30,444 nt of DNA from the NCBI GenBank assembly GCA_002803225.1, contig NXFV01000824.1, forward strand, positions 1-30,444, given 5' to 3'. Shown piece by piece: positions 10,156 to 20,334 of this stretch. Under the pieces are notes generated by a model that worked only from the letters and a program-made list of their open reading frames with translations, searched no databases and had not been told where the DNA came from. Position 1 is the first letter of the stretch; every line of letters begins with the position of its first letter. This DNA is from Gamarada debralockiae. Lineage: Eukaryota > Ascomycota > Leotiomycetes > Helotiales > Hyphodiscaceae. The position numbers and the translations under genes were made by a program.

Positions 10156-11951
10156 TTAATCCCAAAATCTCGAGAACACCTCCTTCTCCGCTAACGCAAA
10201 CTCATTGAAGATAGTCTCCCTCCTCTTCTCACTCCTCACCTTAGTCGTACACGAATAGGGATGTGCGGATACAAGAAAGCCTTCACTATACGCTCTCAGA
10301 ATGTCTACATCCGGCTCAATAGTCAAACCATTTGCATCCTTTCCCGGGCCAATATCAAAACCCCACAGCAATTTTGCAATACCTAAGAAAAGATTCCTCT
10401 CGGCGAGATAGATACCTGGACACAATCTCCTTCCTGCACCATAGCCATAGTGGTCGCGTTTCTCATAGGCTGCCGCGGTAGCTAGTTCTGGTGCAAGTTT
10501 TGTAACGCCGAGATAGTGGTCTGGATCGAAAACATCGTGGTTTGGGAAATATTTCTCGTCGTGATGCATTCCCCATACGTTGAGAAATACGGTTGCGCCT
10601 TTGGGTATGAGCTTTCCATCGATCCAGTCATCTAATCTGTTAGTGTGCATACCCTAATTGGAGATAAGACGAACCTTCAGACACACAGTGTGGAAACCCT
10701 AACGCCCCAACAGGTCTCCACCTCATTGCTTCTTTAACAGTAGCAGCTATGTAAGGAAGCTTGTCGTAGTCATCAAAGGTAGGAGTGCGATCTTCTCCAA
10801 TAACACTGTCTATTTCTCTTTGAGCTTTCTTCATTACTTCCGGCCATTTCGTCATAGCATGAATGAAAGCACTGATGATTGATGAAGTGGTATCGCTACC
10901 ACCTTCCATCATGGTCCCGCCAAGAAAGTACAACTGATGCCGATCAACGCCGGCAAGAGCTAGTTTTTTTTCCTGGTCCAAGACCCCATCCATGAATGAT
11001 CCTTTGCTAACTCCTTTCTCACGTCGACTGATGACGATATCTAGATACTGTGAGTACAGAGCGTTCATCTGTTTGTTGACATGCCCTGCTCGAGATCTCC
11101 AGTTCCCGAGCAGGCTCTCTGGGATGTACTTGAGAAAGGGAATGTGATCGACAGGAGGAGTACTTCCAGTCTCCATGACTTTAGAAAAGTCTTCCAACAG
11201 GGCGAATAGCCTCAACATATGTGGAGTATCCGTGGAGGGAGTCCTCACACCATAAACTGTATCTTTTAGCACTGCATACTCCCAAGGGGATAGACTTACT
11301 CAAGCTCATAGTAACCGAATTACTAAATCGCCTTGGATGAAGCATATGGTCTCCCGGCGCAATCAAAAAGTCTCTGCACATCTGCACCGCTTCGGCATCT
11401 ACTAGCTTTGTATGCTCATTCACAACCATACTTTCCATGAAGTGCTGATGCACTGCTTTGCGTAACGCTCGCCATTTATCGCTGTAATCCATTATAAGCA
11501 GATGGTCCCCGCCAGTTATCAGTTGGTCAACATATGAGGGAGGGCGTTTGCTGTAGATTGAAGACTTTTTATCCAGGAGTTGCTTGATGAGTCGCCTGTC
11601 AGTAAGCACAATGATGGTTCCCGGTCCGATTTTGAGTGAGTACATCCCGCCATATGTTCTGGCCCATTCTGTGAGTCTGAGCAAGTCAGTGGATTTCTGG
11701 ATTCTGAAAGATGGCGGGAGCTACTTCAAATATGCATGGTGTTTTGGCATTTGGAGCATGTTGCCCAGGAGAGGAACGGTTGGTGGTCCTAGAATTCTTT
11801 AGCTGAGGTGGCCAAAAAAATAAAAAATAAAAAATAATTCAACATCTTTAGACTTACCTGGGGGCAAATTACGATCTCTTGTACCAATACGAGAAATCAG
11901 GTAGGCCATGGCGACAAAGGCACTGAGAACTACAAAGACTAAAAGAGCCAT
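10156..11951 (-). CDS. Cytochrome P450 monooxygenase (O-methylsterigmatocystin oxidoreductase-like)
   Basis: A membrane-anchored haem-thiolate monooxygenase of 530 residues in five exons: 11858-11951, 11725-11788, 11300-11676, 10675-11256 and 10156-10631. Introns of 69, 48, 43 and 43 nt keep the frame throughout. Residues 2-20 form the ER anchor, followed by the proline-rich hinge LPPGPP. The I-helix motif GGSDTT is at 297-302, the ExxR pair at E354 and R357, and the haem loop GAGRRLCPG has the thiolate Cys443. Length and motifs are normal for fungal microsomal P450s that hydroxylate secondary metabolites; the substrate cannot be read from sequence. The apparent stop after HHAYLK lies inside the 48-nt intron, whose removal restores LKLTEWAR. 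It faces away from the IDO-like gene across a block of repeats. Confidence 0.93.
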
Positions 11952-12798
11952 GATGGCTTGTTATCTCTCTGTGTATGCCGTGTGGTGAGAGATCGGATTT
12001 GTGGCAGGACACTCGGCCCGTAGTGTGAGACAGGCTATGGTAAATGAATGCGATAATGGTATTGTCGAAAAATATAAGTGTTGCAGAACGGACACATCTT
12101 CTATATATAAGACGCGTACATATTCACATGGTTTTCATGCATAAGTGAGAGTAAATTACGTGTTAACGATTAAGTAAACAGGGTAGAATATCATGAAGGC
12201 TCCTAGCAGAATTTATCTGTAAGGAAACTTACCTTAGCGTGACGTATCTGTTCGATCTTGCTTAGCCATTTCGTTATCCTTACCCTTCTCCGTCCTACCT
12301 TCCCCTTTCGTCTTCCTCGAGCTGTGCCGCCTTGCTACTGTGTTCCGTCTTTAGTTGCTCCGCATCTACTCTATTCTGTTTACGGTCCTTCTTCCGCATC
12401 TGCCCTTGTTCCATCTTACTTACTCTATTCTATCTAAAACCTTCTCTTTCCGTAATGTTCATCTTGGGTTGATAAATTCGTCCCACTCCTCTTTATTATT
12501 GATTTTATCTATAAGTGCTCATAGAGACTTTCAAGAGTAAACAACCTAAATTTCTGTGACTTATGAAGATTCTGTTACAGATTTAGTTCTAAACACCATT
12601 GTCAATTTTTTATCCCTCAAGTCTGTCTGTTAATGACGTGCTGACCGTTCAATATCACAGCATAAGGCACAGCCACAGTCTGGTAGGTGCCTTTGTAGTG
12701 TGATCCAAGCAAGTCGTAAGATGCTGCCACCTCGTCTATCCTCTGCTTTCTGTTGGTTAACTTCGACTTTACGTTCCTCAAAGTTTGACGTGACAGCT
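11952..12798. other. P450 upstream region and gene-poor spacer
   Basis: On the minus strand a TATA-like TTATATATAG lies at about 12101-12110, roughly 150 bp above the P450 start codon, and a CGG-N-CCG palindrome (CGGGCCG on the minus strand) lies at about 12016-12022. From 12270 to 12500 the plus strand is a pyrimidine-rich tract with a spurious 61-codon frame. I see no further gene. Confidence 0.45.
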
Positions 12799-13271
12799 GC
12801 ATAAGCCGGGGTTACAGCTGGCCCAGGGTAGAGAGAAGCGCCACCAGGGTAGAAAAACACGCTAGTGAATTACGCGAGTTTTTTCTACCCTGGCTGAGCT
12901 TCGACAGTATACTGTGAGCATATGTTGAGCTAAAGCTGAGCATATACTGAAGCCTTAAGTATAGCTCAAGCATATGCTCAATCTTTAGCTCAGCATATGC
13001 TCAGTGTATACTTAATAGAACTATCGTGCCCGACGCCTATCTCCTCAAGGAGGGGGATCCCCTCGAGCCCCTTCGGGTCGGGGGAGCCCCTACCCTCCCC
13101 CTTTCATCGGGCTTAAGGGCGGTATTTTCAAAGTTGAAGTCGGCGGTAAGTTAATTATCTTAAGTATACGCGTGAATTCTCTACCTTGGATGAGCTCTGT
13201 GCCGAAGTTTACCCCTCTACCCTGGTGGCGCTTTTCTCCACCCTGGATGAACTGGAACCCGGCATAAGCCC
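12799..13271. mobile_element. Fold-back (inverted-repeat) element
   Basis: Outer arms at 12799-12852 and 13217-13271 are imperfect reverse complements. They share a nearly exact GCGCCACCAGGGTAG core and flanking AAGCC/GGCTT segments. Further copies of a CTACCCTGG-ATGAGCT-like motif occur at about 12883, 13180, 13215 and 13237, and inverted at about 12823 and 12843. Nested in the middle is the palindrome at 12907-13012. There is no coding potential beyond accidental frames. The structure fits a fold-back or MITE-type transposon; I found no clear target-site duplication. Confidence 0.65.
12907..13012. repeat. Large imperfect palindrome built on TGAGCATATGCTCA
   Basis: The arms at about 12907-12950 and 12965-13012 are mutual reverse complements with few mismatches, so a single strand could fold into a hairpin of about 45 bp stem. 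The arms are themselves made of smaller palindromes (GCATATGC, AGCTAAAGCT-like), giving several alternative foldings. It sits at the centre of the fold-back element. Confidence 0.75.
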
Positions 13272-13450
13272 TATAGCTTCCAGTGGGGGTTTTCTGCAAG
13301 TGGCTTTTGACAGAGCGGCTAGCTCCGTAGTCCTTCAAGTGTAATGCAAGCTACTTCAAATCATACCTAAACGGGTATGAATTTGTTTGTTTTATGTGAA
13401 AGTGTGTTGATGGTGACCATAGGCTGGATACGGAGGTACGGGGCCAAATT

Positions 13451-13550
13451 TTTATTACGCCGCCTTCATTCTACCACCAATCACATCTTTCTGCCCATAT
13501 GAAACAGCCCCTGCGAGCGAAGGCGGTGTAACAAACATTAGAATGAAGGA
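13451..13550. repeat. Short inverted repeat around CGCCGCCTTCATTCTA
   Basis: TTTATTACGCCGCCTTC at 13451-13467 is complementary to 13519-13535 with two mismatches. The overlapping CCTTCATTCTA at 13463-13473 is exactly complementary to TAGAATGAAGG at 13540-13550. The two pairings compete for the same left arm. It is likely the remains of a small MITE or of the neighbouring inverted-repeat element. Confidence 0.55.
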
Positions 13551-13572
13551 TGCGCAGTTGGATTGATGCTAC

Positions 13573-14403
13573 CTGGCCCACACCGTTCGCCAAGTTGAAA
13601 ATTGGCCAATGGCATACGTAATTTGGCCAAGTTTCCTGTTTATGCGAACTATCTACGCCGTCGGTTAAAATATATTGCATGAATTATCGGCGTGCTATGC
13701 GGTTCTTTACTAGGGTTCTTAACCCGATTACGAAACAGCCGCATTTTCGTAAAGAACAGCTCGTCTGATTATGTTCCTGCCTTTTATATTAGGTTCTCCA
13801 ATCATTCAGCCTCTCTCGTGTGTTCTAAACAGCTGATTGAACATCAGTTTAAGCGTAGTACTAAAGGATAAGAAACTATTTAAAACTATCGTCATTTTAC
13901 TATGTCCGCTAGGAAGGATGCCCGGATTTCAAAGCTAAACCTAGGCCATAAGACATTACTTTAATACTATCTATTTCGTCCCAATAGGTGCTAGGCGAGT
14001 ACTTTAGGCAGCTGTCCGACGCTTGAGATATGCCCAAGTACGAATAATTTCTTATCCGGATGTCTTTATTTTTACGCCGCATTCGAGCGTCTTGTGCGAT
14101 ACCTCCGCAAATATATCTGTAGGAGCATTAAAGGAAGGCAGTTAAACTGTAAAGGGCTAGGCCTAGCAAAATGAAGCCATTATTGCCTTTTTTTAGTATA
14201 TCTTTAATTTTTTCCCCCAAATACAGGCATTACACATAAGGTCCTGAACACTAGTGTAGTATCTAAAGCGTTGATATTACTACTGAAAAAAGCGCTTTGG
14301 GATACTTAGCCAAGAAAAGGGGGGGCCGCTCGTATCGGGCCCTACTTGGCCAAATTATGTAGGCCATTGGCAAATTTATTATTTGGTGAACGGTGTGGAC
14401 CAC
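13573..14403. mobile_element. Inverted-repeat element of about 0.83 kb
   Basis: Arms of about 59 bp at 13573-13631 and 14344-14403 are reverse complements at roughly 80 percent, with the shared cores CTTGGCCAAATTA, GCCATTGG and GAACGGTGTGG. Similarity may extend a little beyond the outer ends (GTAGCAT). The interior has no convincing gene. A minus-strand frame at 14263-14589 crosses the right arm and is probably chance. A GGTTCTTTAC/GTAAAGAAC hairpin lies at about 13700-13760. This fits a non-autonomous DNA transposon with long terminal inverted repeats. Confidence 0.6.
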
Positions 14404-14663
14404 ATCGGTGAGTAGCATTATATCAACTTCAAAAGCACTCAAGTTCCTTATATCTCTGTTACACTCGAAAACGCACCCTGTCATCGTATAGGCCATGTTC
14501 GGACAACGAAGTATGGAGTCTCTGTTTGATGGCAGATTCAGCAGTGTTAGTCTGCTCAAACGAGGATATCTAGATTGTAGTAAGTCCAAGCATCAAGATA
14601 CCTCGTCATCCTCAGGCCTTTGACCATGCTTATTTTGAAGGCGACGTAGTCCAAAGCTACAAA
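14404..14663 (+). promoter_or_regulatory. Upstream region of the IDO-like gene
   Basis: About 260 bp between the inverted-repeat arm and the start codon. I see no clear TATA box, and no box shared with the P450 or MFS promoters. The gene's promoter is therefore largely bounded, and perhaps supplied, by transposon-derived DNA. Confidence 0.3.
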
Positions 14664-16205
14664 ATGAGCTCGACCACGTATTCCCTCTTGCTCATATCAG
14701 CCCTCTGTTTCTCTGGGCTCATATTCCACAGGAGGATAGATCGGCTCAAAAGTCAACAACACAAGAAAAGCGGCCTCGTGGCAACCTTGCGTGCAACGGC
14801 AGTCAAGAACCGCCATGAAGTTGCACAGCATCTGCTTCGGCTTGTCGAGACTGACGGTGCTGGAAGCTGGCCCCCAAAGGCAAGCCACCATCATAAATGG
14901 CCAGCAACTCTTCGTCCATATCATGAGATCTACCTCGAGCTGGCTCCACTACTCCCCGTATCTGAGCCATCACTTGACGACAATGTCAATTCAGAGCGAC
15001 GTCAACGGTACCGTTCGCTCATGCAAGAGGCTCTTAAGGAGAGGATCAGGCTATTCGACGTAAGAACTGTCATGACGGCAGTAGACCTTGGGGCAGCTGA
15101 GGCACTGCCACGGGACGCATACAATGGTCTTTACTCATGTATATCTGCGTTACGCCATGCCTATCGGTAAGACTTTGGACTACATCTTCGTTCTGTTCAC
15201 AATATTAACATTGTGTTTCTAGGTGGGCCACAATACCCGTGGTCAAAGTTGCTCAGGCTGAGAAGTTGGTGGCCTTTCCAGCCGAACTAGACGTGCCTTG
15301 GAAATTTTTTCAGCGACAACTCGGGTTTACTTCGCTTGGTGGCAATGTGGTGTCAAATTTCTTGTGCAACTTCGATACAGAAGGCCGTATCCAATACGAG
15401 ATTAACACTGGCATGACGGACATGATCAGGACGGCGGAATACCATTTCGGACACATGTTTGTCGAGCTGGAAGCTTTGGTAATATTTTTGTCGTCTGTAT
15501 GGCTTTGCTTCGCTTTGCTAATGGACTTAGGCTCTTCCAATCTACCGCGAAATGAACCAATCAATCATCGACTTCGAATCCGCGAATTACGAGTCCTGTC
15601 TCAAGTCCGTAAGGAGCATCAATTCCCAGCTTCGATTGCCTTTGAAGGTGTTCTATGAGAGGATGCATGAGTCGACTGTGCCACGCTCAGTCTGGATGTC
15701 TTACGTGCAGGGATATCAAGGCTGGGCGGCCGGCGAAATGGTTGACGGGAAATACGTGGAATATGACGGGCTTTCCGGCAACCAATCACTTTTTTTCCGC
15801 GCTGTCGATTCCTATTTAGGCATGGATTCATATCTTACCGACGAGAACGTGCGCAGATATCTTTCGAGTGCTCAGCGAGATCTTTGTCTGTCGTACAAGG
15901 CCCATAGTTTCCGGATAAAGGCGAAAGACGAGGGACTTTTCGAGATTGAGGATGAGATGCAGAGTCTTGTTAAACAGTTTAAGGCAAATATTCTACTACT
16001 AATATAGAGAGCCATTGCTGATCCAGATCAGGTTTTCAGGACGGCTCACATTACTCGCGTCCTGCCGTATCTAAAAGTGCCGGCGCCCGAGCGATATGCT
16101 ATGACTGCTGGAAAGTCTGTACTTGCAGGGGCCATAGCAACCGGAGAGGTGGACACCGACGCCTTGCACGATATGCTTATTAAAAGACTAAAAGAGACCG
16201 TCTAG
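14664..16205 (+). CDS. Indoleamine 2,3-dioxygenase/PrnB-superfamily haem protein
   Basis: Predicted 464-residue protein in four exons: 14664-15166, 15223-15478, 15531-15968 and 16008-16205 (introns 56, 52 and 39 nt). The superfamily opens indole rings with haem and O2 (IDO) or rearranges aminated tryptophans (PrnB, DUF1864). Visible signs are YVQGYQGWAAG at 311-321, where IDO has its SGW segment, GLSGNQS at 333-339, aligned with the GGSAGQS loop of IDO, and SSAQRD at 365-370. RTAHITRVLPYL at 410-421 carries His413, which fits the proximal haem ligand in the IDO pattern RxxHxxxVxxY. The last intron is inferred: unspliced, the reading frame stops at 16005-16007 and His413 is lost. A hydrophobic N-terminus (TYSLLLISALCFSGLIF) could be a membrane anchor, which is unusual for this family. 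The exact substrate is unknown. Confidence 0.78.
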
Positions 16206-16655
16206 ATAAATACTAGCTCTGTGATCGGTCCTTTGCCAGTTGGATTTTTAGATAGTTTTGCTCTGTCGGTGTAAATGCTTAAATAGAAAATAGTATGTTC
16301 GTAGAGCTGGTTAAAATTGACAATTCTTGGAAGAAATTGCAGGGTTACGTGGGCGCTAGTGAAACCGATCACAGAGAAATGCTTGAATTGATGATCTCTT
16401 GTTCTTACTTGCTTGAATGTCTCTCTCTCCTGTCCCTGATATAGCAGATGGCTAGATATAATGAAGACCTTGCAAACTGATCGGGACCGATAGTTACGGG
16501 CATTGCCATGCGACTGTTTGCCGCCTGAGGCAACACACAATTGCTAGGCGCTTCCGACCTACACATCCCAACGTCAGGGAAGGACATCTTCCTCTCGGCA
16601 TGGTCTTTTCACACTTCGTAAAGCTTCCGGAGGGGTTTATTTTTCAACTTACAGG
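16206..16655. other. Intergenic spacer
   Basis: Between the IDO-like stop and the 2EXR start. A minus-strand frame of 112 codons crosses it but has no recognisable domain. It probably holds the 3' end of one transcript and the promoter of the next. The sequence AACTTACAG just before the start codon at 16656 resembles a splice acceptor, so an upstream 5'-UTR intron is possible. Confidence 0.35.
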
Positions 16656-17417
16656 ATGAGCTTTGATCTCTTCATCATGCTGCCGACTGAGCTCCGCATT
16701 AATATATGGAGCAAGGCGATGTTTCCACGACTTCTCTACTTTAAGAGTCTTTACGGCAAAATTCAACGCCAACCACCACCGCCATTGTTGGGAGCGTGTA
16801 GAGAGTCTAGGCAAGTAGCTCTAGGATACTATGAGCTATGGAGTGTTTGCCAACAATCACGAGGTTGTCGACCACTGCAAATGACATTGGGATATATCAT
16901 GTACCCTTGGCCACCTACCTCCGACGCAACGATTGATGTTCTCGTGGATCAATATCAAGGCCGTCATACACGATATCTTGACAGGCAATCATCTTGCAGG
17001 TGCTACTCCTATGTCAATTTCGACCAGGACATCTTTGTGATTAACAGGAGTTATGAGAGTCGGAGTGATTGGATGTTCACAATGCGCGATGGGCCTAAGG
17101 ACACTAAGAAGATTCGACATCTCGTCTTTACAAAGTTAAGGCAAACAGAATCGGGACGGAATTTTATGTTTAGCAGAGTTAGGATCATGAGGAAGTCTAT
17201 TGAGACAATTCTTTCGAAATTCGAGCGCCTGGAGACTGTTTTCCTTGTACTTGAGGAGATAGGCACGGGACAGAACTCCGCCTTAGTGCCCGTCAAATCT
17301 CATGGGTTTCTAGAGGACAAAGCGGAGTCAGGATTGAGAGTGCTTAGGAAGGTACAGAAGAGTTTTCCGGGCTGGAAGGTGCCTTCAGTTGTACTTGCAA
17401 ATCTGGTGTCTGATTAA
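16656..17417 (+). CDS. 2EXR domain-containing protein
   Basis: Single-exon gene of 253 residues. The N-terminus is the 2EXR signature: LFIMLPTELRINIWSKAM at 5-22 with the ELR-IW core, then a proline stretch, LLGACRESR at 44-52 and the following YYEL. This domain is abundant in Pezizomycotina and resembles an F-box-like N-terminal module, but its biochemical role is not established. The middle (VNFDQDIFVIN) and C-terminal parts (IRHLVFTKL, FERLETVFLVLEE) follow the usual course of the family. It lies in the same orientation as the IDO-like and methyltransferase genes. Such genes are common bystanders in fungal accessory regions, so membership in a pathway is doubtful. Confidence 0.88.
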   Translation: MSFDLFIMLPTELRINIWSKAMFPRLLYFKSLYGKIQRQPPPPLLGACRESRQVALGYYELWSVCQQSRGCRPLQMTLGYIMYPWPPTSDATIDVLVDQYQGRHTRYLDRQSSCRCYSYVNFDQDIFVINRSYESRSDWMFTMRDGPKDTKKIRHLVFTKLRQTESGRNFMFSRVRIMRKSIETILSKFERLETVFLVLEEIGTGQNSALVPVKSHGFLEDKAESGLRVLRKVQKSFPGWKVPSVVLANLVSD

Positions 17418-18702
17418 ACAAAGGGAATTGAGCATAACAACACACTTCACTCTTCATTCTCCAGTGTAGTACATTGTACTTTCAAAGCGGGATTAATTAG
17501 AGATATTGTAAATAAATCATTATCAGCTTATATGTGACTGTATCTATTGCTACTGTCGTTTTACTTTCCCTTCAGTGCTTTTGTATATACGATCCATAAA
17601 TTTTCAAGTCAAAGGATGATAATCACATTAAGCCTTAACTATTTTGTGTTTCTTCACTTCAATTGCTTCCAGCCAGATCCAACTTGCAGGTGTCAAATTT
17701 CAGACCAATAAATGGGCCTGCATTGCTTCTGTTGAGGGCTGGTACACAGCATCTCAGGTATCAGACCGCGATCCCACTCTGGGCATGATCCTTCCGCAAG
17801 AGACAAGTTTTCCATCATGATTCATTCTAGCAAGGGCATACCGGTAAATTAACGCGAAGCTCTCTCAGAACTTGCCAGGTGGCAGCAAATTGGACGCCCT
17901 CCAATGCCCCACATGAGGGCATTTTATTTATGCCGACTGAAAGTAGTCATGCCGTTGCATTTCAGCTGATCAATCTAAGAAATAAGAATATCTTAAAGAC
18001 TAGTTCTTACATGTGTGTTTTGTAGGCTCACTGTACTGTAGTACAGATCATGATCAGGAAAGTACGAGTCATTATTTCTAGGCTATGATCTGAGCAAAAC
18101 GACGTTCGAAATCTCAGAATGAGGCCCGAAAGAACCTGTTGATCTCGTATACCTCTATATTTAAAGACAGAAGTGGGTCTCAGGAAATCAGGACATCCCC
18201 TGTAAGGCAGTGAGCCAAGGCAGGCCTAGCCTCTCGAGGATAAGGTTAGCTTCCTTACTCTTCTACGCGATCCTGCTTCTGTAATAAAACATTAAATGGC
18301 AGAATTTTAGTGTTTACGGGGGGGTGGTCTTGATTTCCTGAGACCTCCTTCCGGACAATTTTGCATTGAGGCTTGAGGTTGAGAGCGGAAGGTACGTACA
18401 TTAACCAACTGGTCGTCAGCTAACTGCATGATGCAGAGTGGAGGCGTACAATTCTTACGACACAATGTCACCTAAATCAGTAGTCTCAGGCGAGACTGCG
18501 GCAAGGCAAGCGTCGGTGGAGTTATCAATCTCAGGTCAGCCAAATTGACACTGTACTTTGTACAACGTCTGGCCACGCCCGAGTTGGGTCACCGTATAGT
18601 CCTAAAAGGCAAGCCTCCCCCTGGAAAGATTTCAGTTACAATAAAGACATCAAAATCATCGTCACATCCATCTACACTTCTTCAAGAACTCAATTTTTCA
18701 AT
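17418..18702. other. Long intergenic region, MTase promoter at its right end
   Basis: About 1.3 kb with no gene I can support. The left end (17440-17650) is AT-rich and may carry the 2EXR transcript end. A short hairpin CTGTACT-GT-AGTACAG occurs at 18031-18046. The last 100 bp before the methyltransferase start are A/C-rich with short pyrimidine runs, as usual for fungal core promoters. No TATA box is obvious. Confidence 0.4.
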
Positions 18703-19713
18703 ATGACTTCCGTATCAGCACCATCGACCGGGTCAGGACCAACATCCGTTCTTCGCAGCGATGGCCGACGATACCATAATACATCGTCTGTCTATATGCT
18801 TCCAAACGAGTAAGTCTATTAATTCATCCCATGGTTGGGCCTGTTTCTAACTTAATCTAGTGCCATTGAGCACAACAGATTGAGCAAGCAATCCAATGCC
18901 ATCACCGAGATGATTGGAAACAGAACCTTCCTTGCTCCTATCGGTTCCAATTCTGAGGATACCAAGTCCATTGATATTGGATGCGGTACTGGCCATGCAA
19001 CACTTGACCTGGCCGAGAAGTTTCCAACTGGTCAGGTCTACGGCCTCGACATCTCTCCAGTCTCAGAAGAGACAATCAAGGTCTCTCCACCCAATGTCAA
19101 GTTCTTGCTGGGCAATTACTTGGACTTGGACTTCAAGAATGTCACGGCAAACTCTACTGTTGTCGGAGCTCCTGGTGTATTCGTACCCGGAGAGTTTGAT
19201 TTTATCTTCGGACGTATGCTCATCATGGCCATAAACGACTGGTCCAAGTACTTCTCAACTTCCCTTGCGCTGCTGAAGCCCGGCGGCTATATCGAACACC
19301 AGGATGTCGATTGGGTGTTTTACAGCCAGGAGGGAGGCAAGCGAGTCAGCGATAATTGGGAATGGCTTCAGGCCGTTACTGAGGAGGCTGCAACCTTTGG
19401 TATCGACCTCTCCGTTGGAACTAACACGGCTGCTCGAATGGCTCATGCTGGCTTGGAGGTGGTTGAGGCGAAGACGTTTCAGTTCTCATTCGTTCCATCT
19501 GACAAGGCACCTGAGAGCTTGACAATGGGAAAATATGTGCAGCAGTTGATGGTTGAAATCTTCCCCGGCTTGCTCAAGAGCATTCTTGGAAAGCGCGGGC
19601 GTTACAGCCATGAAACGATCGATAGGTTGATCAGGGAATGCTTGACTGACAGTTATTCGGAAGATGGCATCCACTTGAAGTACACAGTAACTGTTGCGAA
19701 GAAACCAGAATAG
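18703..19713 (+). CDS. LaeA-like SAM-dependent methyltransferase
   Basis: Predicted 319-residue class I methyltransferase in two exons, 18703-18809 and 18861-19713, separated by a 51-nt GTAAGT...TAG intron that keeps the frame (MLPND/AIEHNR). The opening YMLPN-AIEHNRL is the usual entry of the fungal LaeA/TAM-type group. The SAM-binding motif I is IDIGCGTGHA at 73-82, followed by VYGLDIS at the acidic end of strand 2. FDFIFGRMLI and LKPGGYIEHQDVDW form the later core motifs. Members either regulate secondary metabolism or methylate small molecules, and sequence alone cannot decide; many are encoded inside metabolite clusters. The gene is intact. It lies downstream of the 2EXR gene and upstream of the MFS pump in the same orientation. 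Confidence 0.9.
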
Positions 19714-20334
19714 GTACTTCGCCACATAGGGTGGACGTAGGGAGCTCTCTGATCGTTTTCGACTGTTCGGTGGTTTACCCTCAAGACGCCTCCTGCTTTT
19801 TTGCAATGACAGATTCTAAATTTTCAGCTTTCGTAGATTCTCAATGTCAACTAGGTTCTTGGAGCCTAATTCCTCCAACCTTTTTTGGTTCTTGTCACTA
19901 ATTGAGCTTGTCCGAGTTCTTCGTCATGGACGTTGTATGCTTGACCGAATTTTGTTTCTGCATCTGACGTACCGTACCGCCTGGACCTCGAAAAATGCGT
20001 AGAGCCATAATTTATGTCAAGGTTCTTGTGGCGCCTTACCAAAAGGTGAGGAGAAATTCTTGGAGCAGAGTGGGTTACGGCTAAAGTGCGCTTCTAGCGC
20101 CAGCGTTGACCGTATAGCAGTCAGAATCGTAAGTTGTCACAAGACTAGTAGTGCCGAAGAACACAAGGTGTCCTGTGATTTCTGCTGCCTGCCATGCCGA
20201 AGAGAACGATGTGACCTTGGAGTTGGTAGCTCCGAATACATGTTGTGCCATGAGACAGCATGACATGGCAGCTTCACCTGTGCGTGGCAGGGGGTTGCGT
20301 ACAACTGGACAGTCCTTCGCACTACTTGGCGGCC
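19714..20334. other. Intergenic region without recognisable gene
   Basis: Several overlapping frames of 64-106 codons occur on both strands, but none has a domain or a credible splice structure. The first 100 bp likely hold the 3' end of the methyltransferase transcript. Confidence 0.45.

Noticed and set aside
11719..11724. Apparent in-frame stop (TAG on the minus strand) in the P450 after HHAYLK
   Set aside because: It lies at the donor of a 48-nt intron (GTAGCT...CTGAC...CAG). Its removal restores the family sequence LKLTEWAR, so it is not a pseudogene mutation.
12355..12540. 61-codon plus-strand frame
   Set aside because: It is a product of a pyrimidine-rich tract (Leu/Ser/Phe-rich) with no domain and no splice context.
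12617..12860. Overlapping minus-strand frames of 61 and 76 codons
   Set aside because: They run into the left arm of the fold-back element and have no recognisable domain.
13090..13338. 82-codon minus-strand frame
   Set aside because: It spans the right arm of the fold-back element; its apparent similarity to the frame at 12630-12860 is explained by the inverted repeats.
14263..14589. 108-codon minus-strand frame
   Set aside because: It crosses the right arm of the inverted-repeat element and shows no domain.
15479..15658. Continuation of the IDO-like exon 2 frame past 15478
   Set aside because: It reads through a 52-nt intron. Splicing gives LEALALPIYREMN, which continues the family sequence, whereas the read-through frame does not.
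16202..16540. 112-codon minus-strand frame after the IDO-like gene
   Set aside because: There is no domain, it overlaps the predicted 3' UTR, and it has no supporting splice or start context.
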